64,000 nucleotides of DNA, from positions 62,001 through 126,000 of the forward strand of contig NZ_PGVA01000028.1 of the NCBI RefSeq assembly GCF_002860125.1, given 5' to 3'. This DNA comes from Bacillus canaveralius. Lineage in GTDB: Bacteria > Bacillota > Bacilli > Bacillales > Cytobacillaceae. Position numbers and translations under genes: made by a program. Of this stretch, positions 55,011-63,386 are shown in pieces. The notes under the pieces were generated by a model, which had not been told where the DNA came from, made no database searches, and saw only the letters and a program-made list of their open reading frames with translations. Position 1 is the stretch's first letter; the number at the start of each line of letters is the position of its first letter.

Positions 55011-57311
55011 TCATTTTCTATTGCGTAAAAGGGGTGTTAGGAATCTCGTTTGCTGTGCTATTTTTCCGCGTCTTTGTTCTGGAACCGAGATGTACAGCTG
55101 GTCCTTTGCCCTTGTGATCGCAACGTAAAGCAGCCGTCTTTCTTCCTCAAGCGGCCCGGAGTTTCCAATACGGAAAGCTTCAAGAGCATGGTCATGTGGC
55201 ATGCTGCCATCTACAGCCCCGAGGAGGTATACCGTATCGTATTCAAGTCCTTTCGCTTTATGGATTGTACTCAATGTAATGGCTTTTTCCAGTTGGCGGC
55301 CAATGGCTTTCACTTCTTTCATCATCGCCATCATATGCTCAGCATGCTCAATAAATTCACGTATATTTGTAAAATTTCTCGCAGCAACCTTCAAATCTCT
55401 AAGATCATCTGATCCTTTTTCGGTGCTATTGCCTTCATTCCCGCGTTTCTTGACAAATTCTTGATAGCCAAGTTCTTTTTCGACCGTTTCGATCGCGGTC
55501 AACGGAGACAAAGCGGATAATGACCTGACAACCGGTACAAGCTTTTTAAGCTTTCGTTCCTGGAAAGCAAAGCCCGTTTTAACGCGAGACAGGGCTTCGA
55601 GCAGTGAGCAGTCATTCAGGATACTGTTTGCTTTTACATCGCGGATCACGGCCTGTTTCATAAATAAAGCAGGCAGTATTGGCTGAAGCGCAGACTGGTC
55701 ATCCTCATTTAAGCTTAGTTTTAAAAAGGCAAGCATACCCTTAATAATAAACCGATCATAAAAAGACTCTGCCTCATTGTCAACTTTAAACGGAAGACTA
55801 GAGTGGGCGAGCCGCTCAAAAACCGCCCGGCTTGCGGTATGGGTCCGGAATAAAATCGCAAAGTCACCTGGATCGGCCCCCGCAGCTATTTTTTCCTGTA
55901 TATCAGTGACAATCATCGTTGCTTCCTGTTCTTCATCAAATGGATAAAACAGAACCGGGGAATGATTCTCACAAAATTGCGCCTTCATTTCCTTTGGTCT
56001 TCGCTGTTTATTCTCGGAAATGACCCGGTTGGCGGTCGAGACAATTTCATGATTGGAACGATAGTTTTCTGAAAGAACGACGATTTTTGCATCGGGAAAA
56101 TCCTTCTCAAACTCAAGCAGATAGGCAGGATTGCTTCCCCTGAAAGCGTATATGGATTGATCGTCGTCGCCTACTGCACAGACATTTTTTGTGCTGGCGG
56201 AAAGCAGCTTTATTAATTCGTACTGCACTTTGTTTATATCTTGAAACTCATCAATTAAAAAATATTGAAAGCGATTTTGGTACATTCCCAATATATCTGG
56301 AGAGTCGAGGAATAGGTGATAGCATCCAACGAGCATGTCATCAAAATCAAACAGGCTTTGCGATTGCTTACTTTTTTCATAAGCGTTGAAAAGGAAAACA
56401 GTCTTTTCTTCCCATTCTGTATCAGGTTTAACCTGTGAAGGCGAAAGCAGAGAGTTTTTCCAGTAGCTGATCTGCAGAAGAGCAAGATCAAAGGCAAACT
56501 CCTTATCATCAAGACCAAGCGCTTTGCCCGCTTCTTTTACTATTTGCTCCTTACGCCACGTCTGTTTCAACAGTTTTTCCGAAGACCAGCTTGCTGGGTC
56601 ATGGAAAGAAAGGATCCGATAAAAAATACTATGAAAGGTACCTGCGACGAGCTGACGTGTTTTGTCCGGGCCGGTCGCCGGATAGCGCGATAGCCTGGTT
56701 TTCATTTCTGCCGCTGCTTTCGCTGTAAATGTTACGAGCATAATGTTTTTCGGGTCAATATTTTTTTCGTTGATGAGATATGCTGTCCTTGCCGTCAACA
56801 CCCTTGTCTTTCCGCTTCCAGCACCGGCAAGGACGAGAAGTGCTCCATCAGTATGGGCTGCCGCTTCCATTTGGTTAAGATCGAGACCAATCCCCGATTG
56901 CTGAAGCTGGTGAAAGTACCCTTTCGTTTCCAATGGCTGACCAGGCTGTGATCGTAAAAAAGGTGAGGAAGACGCGATCCTTTTAATTGGCTTATAGGTG
57001 GATCGGCTTACGGCAACAGTTTGAATCTGGCGGGCTTTAGGAATCCGAAACCCGTTTTTGTCTATATATTCAGGCGTTTTATAATCGGTTAAAGCCTCGG
57101 CGATCGTTGGCGACTCCGGGCAGTCTTGTTTGTACATGTTCGTATGCCTAAAACTGGGCTCGTTTTCAATGCTGAAATGGAAACGAACCGTTTCGCCGCA
57201 TGTTGGGCAAGTTAGTTCGCCCTTTTTGCCCTTATCGTATAATTTTTGGAAGTTTTCCAAGCTTTCTGTTTTTAGATGTAATGGTTTTCCTTGATAAACA
57301 GCGGTCTGCAA
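55011..57311 (-). CDS. yjcD: YjcD, UvrD/PcrA-type helicase with a CoiA-like zinc segment
   Basis: A 766-residue superfamily 1 helicase. The first 100 residues hold CPTCGETVRFHFSIENEP then FRHTNMYKQDCPE, a Cys/His pattern like that of CoiA. The helicase core starts near 130: GAGSGKTRVLTAR (motif I), FDDMLVGCYHLF, LIDEFQDINKVQ (II), GDDDQSIYAFRGSNP (III), LSENYRSNHEI (IV), IHKAKGLEYDTV (V) and EEERRLLYVAITRAKDQLY (VI). It unwinds DNA 3' to 5' by homology. The start is TTG at 57311 with GAGGGAT upstream. A match to B. subtilis YjcD (759 residues) is clear in order and size. Confidence 0.9.
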   Translation of the reverse strand: MQTAVYQGKPLHLKTESLENFQKLYDKGKKGELTCPTCGETVRFHFSIENEPSFRHTNMYKQDCPESPTIAEALTDYKTPEYIDKNGFRIPKARQIQTVAVSRSTYKPIKRIASSSPFLRSQPGQPLETKGYFHQLQQSGIGLDLNQMEAAAHTDGALLVLAGAGSGKTRVLTARTAYLINEKNIDPKNIMLVTFTAKAAAEMKTRLSRYPATGPDKTRQLVAGTFHSIFYRILSFHDPASWSSEKLLKQTWRKEQIVKEAGKALGLDDKEFAFDLALLQISYWKNSLLSPSQVKPDTEWEEKTVFLFNAYEKSKQSQSLFDFDDMLVGCYHLFLDSPDILGMYQNRFQYFLIDEFQDINKVQYELIKLLSASTKNVCAVGDDDQSIYAFRGSNPAYLLEFEKDFPDAKIVVLSENYRSNHEIVSTANRVISENKQRRPKEMKAQFCENHSPVLFYPFDEEQEATMIVTDIQEKIAAGADPGDFAILFRTHTASRAVFERLAHSSLPFKVDNEAESFYDRFIIKGMLAFLKLSLNEDDQSALQPILPALFMKQAVIRDVKANSILNDCSLLEALSRVKTGFAFQERKLKKLVPVVRSLSALSPLTAIETVEKELGYQEFVKKRGNEGNSTEKGSDDLRDLKVAARNFTNIREFIEHAEHMMAMMKEVKAIGRQLEKAITLSTIHKAKGLEYDTVYLLGAVDGSMPHDHALEAFRIGNSGPLEEERRLLYVAITRAKDQLYISVPEQRRGKIAQQTRFLTPLLRNRK

Positions 57312-57460
57312 TGGTAATCCCTCATTTAGTAACTAAAAATTCCACAACCATAATCATACCAAAACAAGCAGCTATACAAAAGTTTCTTTAGCAACAGGTT
57401 TAATCATATTCAATAAAGGGTAGAGGGAAATATAATGATATGTGTAAAGAGGTGTGAACG

Positions 57461-57736
57461 ATGGGTTATATTTTGCCGATCACGAATTATCAGTACGCTC
57501 AGTACGCAGAAAGGGAGATTGGAGTACATTATGACCCTTTCATACTGACTCCTGTTGAAAGAATTAATAAACTGGGTAAAGCTTATCAAACCCACGAAAA
57601 TAGCGCGGTGACACAACGGCAAATGGGCGATACCCGTTTCACTCCGGTCCCCAAAGTGAAACGCAATGAAGAATTCATTGACAAAACATACGCAGAACTT
57701 TCTGGAAAAGGGCGAAACTTTAATAAAATCGTTTAA
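57461..57736 (+). CDS. Small hypothetical protein
   Basis: A 91-residue polar protein (MGYILPITNYQYAQYAEREI then GVHYDPFILTPVERINKLGK) rich in Tyr, Arg and Lys, with no membrane segment. AGAGGTGTGAACG precedes the ATG. It lies after yjcD, divergent from it. The MGYILPI-NYQYxQY start is reminiscent of small Bacillus proteins seen near this locus, but I cannot name a family. Confidence 0.7.
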   Translation: MGYILPITNYQYAQYAEREIGVHYDPFILTPVERINKLGKAYQTHENSAVTQRQMGDTRFTPVPKVKRNEEFIDKTYAELSGKGRNFNKIV

Positions 57737-57757
57737 GCATGGTGAAGGAAAATCTCT

Positions 57758-58444
57758 TTAAGGACTGGATTTATATGTTTGGATATGTAGAGGTTTTCCT
57801 TTCAGCCATTCTGCGTATAAGACTTCTTTAGCAGAGAGGACACCAGCTTTTTCAATTTCCGCTTCCAAATCTTTTTCATTCCAACCAATACTCTGCAAAT
57901 TATCATAGACAATCTCGCCATCCAATATCAAAGTGACCGGTAAGTGAACTTCATGTAAAGGCAGCTTTAAATCCTGGGTAGTAGGCGTCTGAAAGGGAGG
58001 CTTTTTTAATACACTGATTGAGCCATCTGTCTCCAAGATCGCATACTCACATTCCCTAATCGTGAAAGTGTCTTTTTTTCGGAGTAAATGCTGAAGCTGG
58101 TTAATATCCAGGTGGTTTTTGCGCAATTGGTTATAATCTATCTGCCCTTTTCGGACGACAATCGACGGATTCCCTTCCAGCAAACCCCGGACACCCTTCT
58201 TTTTTTGTGTAAGTATTTCTGTTCCGAAGATAAGCATGCCCCATATCGCGATCGCAAATAAAATTTCTATTAGACCTATTTTTTCATCGTAAAACGCATT
58301 TCCAACTAATTCTCCCAGTACGAGCGCAGAAATAAAATCAAAAGTTGTAATTTGGGTGATCTGCGTTTTCCCCAGTAATTTTGTGATCAGAAAAAGCGCG
58401 ATATAGCCAACGACAAGCTCGATAAATATATGAAAAAATTGCAT
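57758..58444 (-). CDS. DUF421 (YetF-type) membrane protein
   Basis: A 228-residue protein: three N-terminal helices (LVVGYIALFLITKLLGKTQI, FDFISALVLGELVGNAFY, ILFAIAIWGMLIFGTEIL) and a cytoplasmic domain with GNPSIVVRKGQIDYNQLRKN, TIRECEYAILETDGSISVLK and PVTLILDGEIVYDNLQSIG. This is the DUF421/YetF family. Proteins of this family accompany spoVA2mob operons, where one is needed for germination through the transposon-borne set. Here it is 3.5 kb from spoVAEB on the opposite strand. AGGAG precedes the ATG. Confidence 0.87.
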   Translation of the reverse strand: MQFFHIFIELVVGYIALFLITKLLGKTQITQITTFDFISALVLGELVGNAFYDEKIGLIEILFAIAIWGMLIFGTEILTQKKKGVRGLLEGNPSIVVRKGQIDYNQLRKNHLDINQLQHLLRKKDTFTIRECEYAILETDGSISVLKKPPFQTPTTQDLKLPLHEVHLPVTLILDGEIVYDNLQSIGWNEKDLEAEIEKAGVLSAKEVLYAEWLKGKPLHIQTYKSSP

Positions 58445-58651
58445 TTTTATCTCTCCTTCACAACGAACTAAACATTAGTTTGTGTTATTCTTCAGTAAAT
58501 TATTGAAACAGTCAGCCAAAAAGTGAATTTTAATGTCCTTGTAAGTAGGCTTTTTTGTGAGTGGGTTTTGGTATAAACTAATAAAACTGTCACATCTATT
58601 GGCGGGACCCACAAACTTTAAGTACAATTCTTTACCCGAGGAGGTGTGTAG

Positions 58652-59047
58652 ATGAAGCTAAAAACTTGCAATGCCTAATCGCATTTCTGATCATGATAAT
58701 ATTTTTATCAGGCTGCTCGGGTGGCAGTTTCACAACTGTGATGTCTGTTGAAAAGAATTCGGATCATAGCACTGAGATGTCTTACTCAAAGTTTAAGGTA
58801 AGTTAAATTTACTACATTGACGCTCGAAAACGAAGATGAACTAACATTAAGTGTTGAAGTAACAACAGTAAGTGGACATTTAACGATTGCTTTAATCGAT
58901 GAGGAAAACAATGAATTATAGAAGGTGGAAAATCCTAAGAAACGCCCCAGTTCCACGGTTAAAATAAACAAGGATGGCACCTATTAATTAAAAGTTGAAG
59001 GGAGCCACAAAGGCAGTTATAAGGTTAGGTGGGATATCGCTAAATAG
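58652..59047 (+). pseudogene. Decayed lipoprotein gene
   Basis: GAGGAGGT precedes ATG 58652, but the frame stops after eight codons. One base over, the reading KNLQCLIAFLIMIIFLSGCS gives a lipoprotein signal and then STEMSYSKFKVS with a stop. The sequel is in yet another frame: KFTTLTLENEDELTLSVEVT, with later TAG and TAA codons inside KVENPKKRPSSTVKINKDG and LKVEGSHKGSYKVRWDIAK. At least two frameshifts and two stops show real decay. The original was an extracellular lipoprotein of about 130 residues. Confidence 0.65.
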
Positions 59048-59062
59048 TGGAAACGCTTTGTA

Positions 59063-59340
59063 CATTACATGCGAAATCGATTAAAAGAGAATCAAAAAGG
59101 GCTAAACAAAAGGTTGACAGCTTTTTGGTTAGCCCTCAGTATTTATTTAGTAATATCCCGTGTATTAGGTGTAATGCTGGTCGCCGAATATATAACAAAA
59201 AATCATCGACGGATTATAAACATCGCTTGTGGATAAAGATTTTTGGTATTATTATAGTGATTGCGATGACGCATATAGGCGGTAGTTCTTTGATAAAGGG
59301 TTTTCACAATGATTTAAATAGTATATGGGGGAGTATGCAC
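59063..59340 (+). pseudogene. Decayed small membrane protein gene
   Basis: One frame reads RNRLKENQKGLNKRLTAFWL then ALSIYLVISRVLGVMLVAEY and stops after IINIACG near 59234. The adjacent frame continues with KIFGIIIVIAMTHIGGSSLI and KGFHNDLNSIWG. These look like two halves of one small membrane protein broken by a frameshift. The second half is now open into the DUF1445 gene, which would falsely extend it by about 96 residues. Confidence 0.5.
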
Positions 59341-60129
59341 ATGACATCTATTACAGTAATGAGCCCTTACAAGGCTCGGGAAATGATTCGCAAAAACGGA
59401 TGGTTGAAACCTACATCTGGTCTCGCACATGGGTATATCCAGGCTAATTTAGCTGTGCTGCCAAAAGATTTAGCCTTTGAGTTTCTTCTCTTCTGCCAGC
59501 GTAATCCTAAGCCGTGCCCTATCATAGATGTAATAGAACCTGGTTCAGCGATTCCATCTGTGGCCGCCCCTAACGCAGACGTCCGAACCGATATTCCAAA
59601 GTACCGGGTTTACCGTCATGGTAAGTTAGTTGAAGAAAAGACGGATGTAACGAATCTTTGGGATGAAAATATGGTTGGCTTCCTAATTGGTTGCAGCTTT
59701 ACATTCGAAGAGGCCCTGCTGAAAAATGGAATTCCGATCAGGCATATTGAGGAGAATCGCAATGTACCTATGTATAAGACAAATATCCAATGTGTAAAAG
59801 CTGGACGGTTTGAAGGCCCTATGGTGGTCAGCATGCGGCCAATGTCTGAAAAAGACGCCATCAGATCGGTCCAGGTAACAAGCCGTTTCCCTTCTGTCCA
59901 TGGGGCACCCGTGCATATCGGGAACCCCGCCAATATTGGAATAAAAGATATTCACACTCCGGATTTCGGTGACAGCGTAACAATTAAAGAGGGTGAGGTC
60001 CCGGTATTCTGGGCTTGCGGTGTTACTCCACAGGCGGTTGCCATGCATGTCAAGCCTGAGATCATGATCACACATGCCCCGGGATATATGTTTATTACTG
60101 ACCTGCCTAATGAACAGTTTTCGATTTAA
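59341..60129 (+). CDS. DUF1445 (YcsI family) protein
   Basis: A 262-residue protein of the DUF1445/UPF0317 family, sometimes called putative hydro-lyase; some relatives are D-glutamate cyclases. Family parts are GLAHGYIQANLAVLPKDLAF, CPIIDVIEPGSAIPSVAAP, ADVRTDIPKYRVYRHGKLVE, NMVGFLIGCSFTFEEALL, RFPSVHGAPVHIGNP and VPVFWACGVTPQAVAM. The true start is the ATG at 59341, with GGGGGAG 7 bases before it; the open frame back to 59047 belongs to the decayed gene upstream. No neighbour (such as the LamB/YcsF or allophanate hydrolase genes) is present to suggest a pathway. Confidence 0.85.
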   Translation: MTSITVMSPYKAREMIRKNGWLKPTSGLAHGYIQANLAVLPKDLAFEFLLFCQRNPKPCPIIDVIEPGSAIPSVAAPNADVRTDIPKYRVYRHGKLVEEKTDVTNLWDENMVGFLIGCSFTFEEALLKNGIPIRHIEENRNVPMYKTNIQCVKAGRFEGPMVVSMRPMSEKDAIRSVQVTSRFPSVHGAPVHIGNPANIGIKDIHTPDFGDSVTIKEGEVPVFWACGVTPQAVAMHVKPEIMITHAPGYMFITDLPNEQFSI

Positions 60130-60151
60130 TAACTGATTTGCACTATATAAA

Positions 60152-60184
60152 GAAGGCGTCCAAAATAAGATTTGGACGCCTTTG
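60152..60184 (+). terminator. Terminator of the DUF1445 gene
   Basis: AAGGCGTCCAAA and TTTGGACGCCTTT form a perfect stem around ATAAGA, ending in TTTG. Confidence 0.8.
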
Positions 60185-60384
60185 CTCTTGCCAGCGCATC
60201 GGCTTTATGGAATGCAGATTTGGGATTGGCCCAAACGGAGTGCCCATATAACACTTGACTCATGAATGCACCCTTAGATGAAGTTGTGAAATAAAGGTAA
60301 AACTCTGTGTATTCATAGTGCTCTTATGGTTTGATAAGAGGGGAGCCTTGCAGAAGTTTCCCCATAAACAACTGTTGTATGAAA

Positions 60385-60870
60385 TTAAATTATGCTTTTT
60401 TTCACGTTGGTGCTATTTAATAACCTATTATGATTCGGTTTAATGGAATCACGATTAATCGTAATTATAGAGAGTGAAATGATAATGATATAAATAGCAT
60501 TGATTAAGAAAAGAAAGAACGCCCAATTTGCGGAGTGATGCAACATCATTCCGATCATTGCCCCTATCATGCCTCCCATAATTCCTTCAACCATTCCACT
60601 TAGCATGACATAAAAATTGAAAGCCTGGCCTAGAATGAGCCCAATAGCCATACCCAGGATAGTAGAAATAACCGTAGAAGAAACAAGATCATGGCCGTAG
60701 ATAAGACCTAAAATCGAACCTATCGTAAGAGTGATTACGACGCTTAATACCATGATAATAATATGTGTGTGAATGATTGAAGTGTTTAACTGCTGTCGTA
60801 TTCTAAAAATAAACAAGATGCAACAAATCGTCAGTAAGGCTATTACTGCCAAGTTGGCGATTAGTAACAA
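60385..60870 (-). CDS. Membrane protein downstream of the amine oxidase
   Basis: A 161-residue protein with about five membrane segments. The segment GMVEGIMGGMIGAMIGMML is glycine-spaced, suggesting tightly packed helices, and the C-terminus is polar. The start is TTG at 60870 with AAGGAG 9 bases before; a GTG at 60879 overlaps that site. It follows the amine oxidase gene by 61 bases on the same strand and is probably cotranscribed. The family is not recognised; a copper- or amine-related membrane role is a guess from position only. Confidence 0.65.
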   Translation of the reverse strand: MLLIANLAVIALLTICCILFIFRIRQQLNTSIIHTHIIIMVLSVVITLTIGSILGLIYGHDLVSSTVISTILGMAIGLILGQAFNFYVMLSGMVEGIMGGMIGAMIGMMLHHSANWAFFLFLINAIYIIIISLSIITINRDSIKPNHNRLLNSTNVKKSII

Positions 60871-60931
60871 TTTGATCACTCCTTATTTTTATAAGAAAGT
60901 AGGGATTGTATACAATATGCCGACTAAGCGC

Positions 60932-62854
60932 TTAATGGTGACTACAGTGTCTATCTTTCTTTGGTTTAGATGGGGAAACATCAAGTGCAGGGTTTCGATC
61001 GAAGAACCCCACGGGTTTTAACGAAAAGCCCATATAAGCAGTCGGCATAACCGGCCAGTCCTCTGGACGAGTGATGTGATGATGTCCCATGGTGTACCAC
61101 ACAACTATATCTGTGTTGTTTATTGTACGATTTTCTTTCGTCCACTTTTCTAGACCGTCTCCTCCTGGATGTTGATTAGGATAGTCTCCTGCAGCAAATT
61201 TTTCATTTTCATTAAAAGGTGTTACCCATAAATGATTTTTAATGAATGCGGCACGTTTTAAAAGGCTAGAATTTTCATCCGCAAAGGGCAAACAATTTTC
61301 TCCAGGGAATAATTTATATCCGACCGGGTCATCCACGATGTTCTTTTTTGATTTGTTAATAATTTTCCAGTAACGAGCCTTTTCAAGGTCCATTTTTCTC
61401 TTTGCTTCTGCTTCGGTTTTGAACTCGGTAGATACTGCAGTAAATGCATTACCATAAGGACTATCACAACGTACCGTATCTACTTCACACACTGAATTAT
61501 CCAATCCATCCACCATCATATCTAACCTGAGATTAAAGAAATGCTGATGATGCGCTGCATATAGCTGCGGAGCAACAAGATTTCCATATTTTGCTGTAAC
61601 ACCAGGCTTTAACGCTTGTGTATGGACGATACCGGTTAGCTTTACTTCGTATTCGATATTTCCATCTTGGTAAAAATACCAAAAGAACCCGTATTCATAA
61701 TTTCCTACTGTCGATATACTTGATAATACTAAACGTCGAGAACGCCGGACTTCCACATGGTTTGTTCTCCAATCAGTATGTTTCCAAAGAATACCGAAAT
61801 CCTCTTCATGCAGACAAATTGCATTAGGAATTTTAACGGGATTTCCACGACTGTCAGCCAATGCGACATCAAAATATTTGATTTCACCAAGACAATCGCA
61901 GCCTAACTCCAAAGAGTTTGCTAGCATTCCAACTCCATATTCGCCTACATCAAATGCATTGTTTCGACTAAGGGGTTCATCGGGATCTCCATAAGGTACG
62001 ACCATCTCGGATAAAGAAGCCCGGTATAGTATCGAACGGTGTGTTCCCCCATCGTTATAGGTAACCGTATGTAATACCAGACCCTCCCTTGGGGTGAATC
62101 CAAAACGGATCTTCCACTTTTCCCAGCTAATTTCATGTCCATTAATATCAAAACTTGGACCTTCTTGCTGAATTATGTCTAAAGGTTTTATAGTTTTTCT
62201 TAGTTCCCCTAGTTGGTCAGCCCTATAATTTCCATCGAGTGGAGGGAATGGGATTACTTCTTTGTCAACGACTTTGACTACTTGCATAGTATCTAAATTA
62301 ACAAATGCATAGAGACCCGAGATAGGACGAGCATAACCATTATCGTTATCAGAAGCTTTGTACCAGCAAAGCGTACGTGCTAGCCGCACGCCGTTTTCTT
62401 CCACAAATCCAAAGTTCCCCACTGACCATGGATCAGCCATAACTAAGTCAAAGTTTGTAATCCCTCTTTTGATGAAGGCAGCTTGCATTTCAGGATTCTC
62501 TTTTACTGCCTTTTCACATTCTATAAATTCATCAAGCATGATGGCAGGTTGTACATTTGGTATGAACCGCCAGGACTTCACCTTTTCATTGTTTAAGGAA
62601 ACGATGGCTTCATAAGTTTTGGCCTCTGCATTATCGAGCAATACTAAAAACGCTTGTCTCTCGATTGGGTCATCCTCTTTATAATTTAAGACTATAGCTT
62701 TGGGTGGCTCATGTAATGTCACACTGACAAAACGGTAAGAGTTATTCAGGTCTTTCTCCTTTTTTAAGGTCGCAGTTGCAAGTGCGATCTCTTCAACAGT
62801 TAGGGGCTCAAGGGGATGAGTGATTTTTTTTCCTTTATCAGTAATACTGGCCAT
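60932..62854 (-). CDS. Copper amine oxidase
   Basis: A 640-residue primary-amine oxidase that turns primary amines into aldehydes, ammonia and hydrogen peroxide. The tyrosine that becomes topaquinone is Tyr386 in STVGNYEYGFFW (consensus TxxNYE/DY). Copper ligands are HQH at 436-438 and a histidine in MGHHHITRPEDWPVMP; the catalytic aspartate is Asp302 in NAFDVGEYGVG. It has no signal peptide, like the phenylethylamine and histamine oxidases of Arthrobacter. The ATG at 62854 has AAAGGAG upstream; longer in-frame reading to 62902 is unsupported. An AraC-type gene starts 533 bases away, divergently. Confidence 0.93.
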   Translation of the reverse strand: MASITDKGKKITHPLEPLTVEEIALATATLKKEKDLNNSYRFVSVTLHEPPKAIVLNYKEDDPIERQAFLVLLDNAEAKTYEAIVSLNNEKVKSWRFIPNVQPAIMLDEFIECEKAVKENPEMQAAFIKRGITNFDLVMADPWSVGNFGFVEENGVRLARTLCWYKASDNDNGYARPISGLYAFVNLDTMQVVKVVDKEVIPFPPLDGNYRADQLGELRKTIKPLDIIQQEGPSFDINGHEISWEKWKIRFGFTPREGLVLHTVTYNDGGTHRSILYRASLSEMVVPYGDPDEPLSRNNAFDVGEYGVGMLANSLELGCDCLGEIKYFDVALADSRGNPVKIPNAICLHEEDFGILWKHTDWRTNHVEVRRSRRLVLSSISTVGNYEYGFFWYFYQDGNIEYEVKLTGIVHTQALKPGVTAKYGNLVAPQLYAAHHQHFFNLRLDMMVDGLDNSVCEVDTVRCDSPYGNAFTAVSTEFKTEAEAKRKMDLEKARYWKIINKSKKNIVDDPVGYKLFPGENCLPFADENSSLLKRAAFIKNHLWVTPFNENEKFAAGDYPNQHPGGDGLEKWTKENRTINNTDIVVWYTMGHHHITRPEDWPVMPTAYMGFSLKPVGFFDRNPALDVSPSKPKKDRHCSHH

Positions 62855-63386
62855 AATCAAAACTCCTTTACAATAGAATAGATAGTAAATCAGACAAACC
62901 ATTCATAAGGAAAATCGATTTGTATAAAATTAATGATATCTGTTTTCATCAGAAGTTTATTGTAAAAAGCGGAATTATGGTGCTCATACTCTGTAAAAAT
63001 ATTAATACTTCATAAAGTAATTTCACCGTATTAACACTGAATAGATTGACACTCCTTTAACTAAAAAATATTTACAATTAATCAAATAGCATTTAAGATA
63101 GCATTATCGGTTTTAAGAATATTCAAAAAATTTCACAAACTGTGTTAATAAAGTTGAGATCTGGAAATGAGTAAGTTGATTTACCCTATAGATAGGAGAA
63201 TATAGTAGTTTAGTATCCGTAAGGTTAGAAACAAGTGATATAAATAAATATGGATATGCTGGTTAGGGACCTAATAAAAATTCTATTATTACTCAAACCC
63301 TTATATTACATAATTTGATGAGTTATTCAAACTCTTCTGAGTTAGTTAAATTTGAATTTTTCTAAAATATAAGGAGTGAGCCTAAT
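62855..63386. other. AT-rich divergent intergenic region
   Basis: These 532 bases between the amine oxidase and the AraC gene contain no open frame of note. They should hold both promoters and the binding site of the regulator. TTTACAATTAATCAAATAGC-type AT-rich tracts occur but no clear operator repeat is seen. Confidence 0.5.

Noticed and set aside
59047-59340. N-terminal extension of the DUF1445 protein by about 98 residues
   Set aside because: The extra residues come from a decayed membrane gene, while GGGGGAG and the family N-terminus point to ATG 59341.
60320-60339. CTCTTAT/ATAAGAG inverted repeat as terminator of the amine oxidase unit
   Set aside because: No T run follows on either strand, so it is not a convincing terminator.
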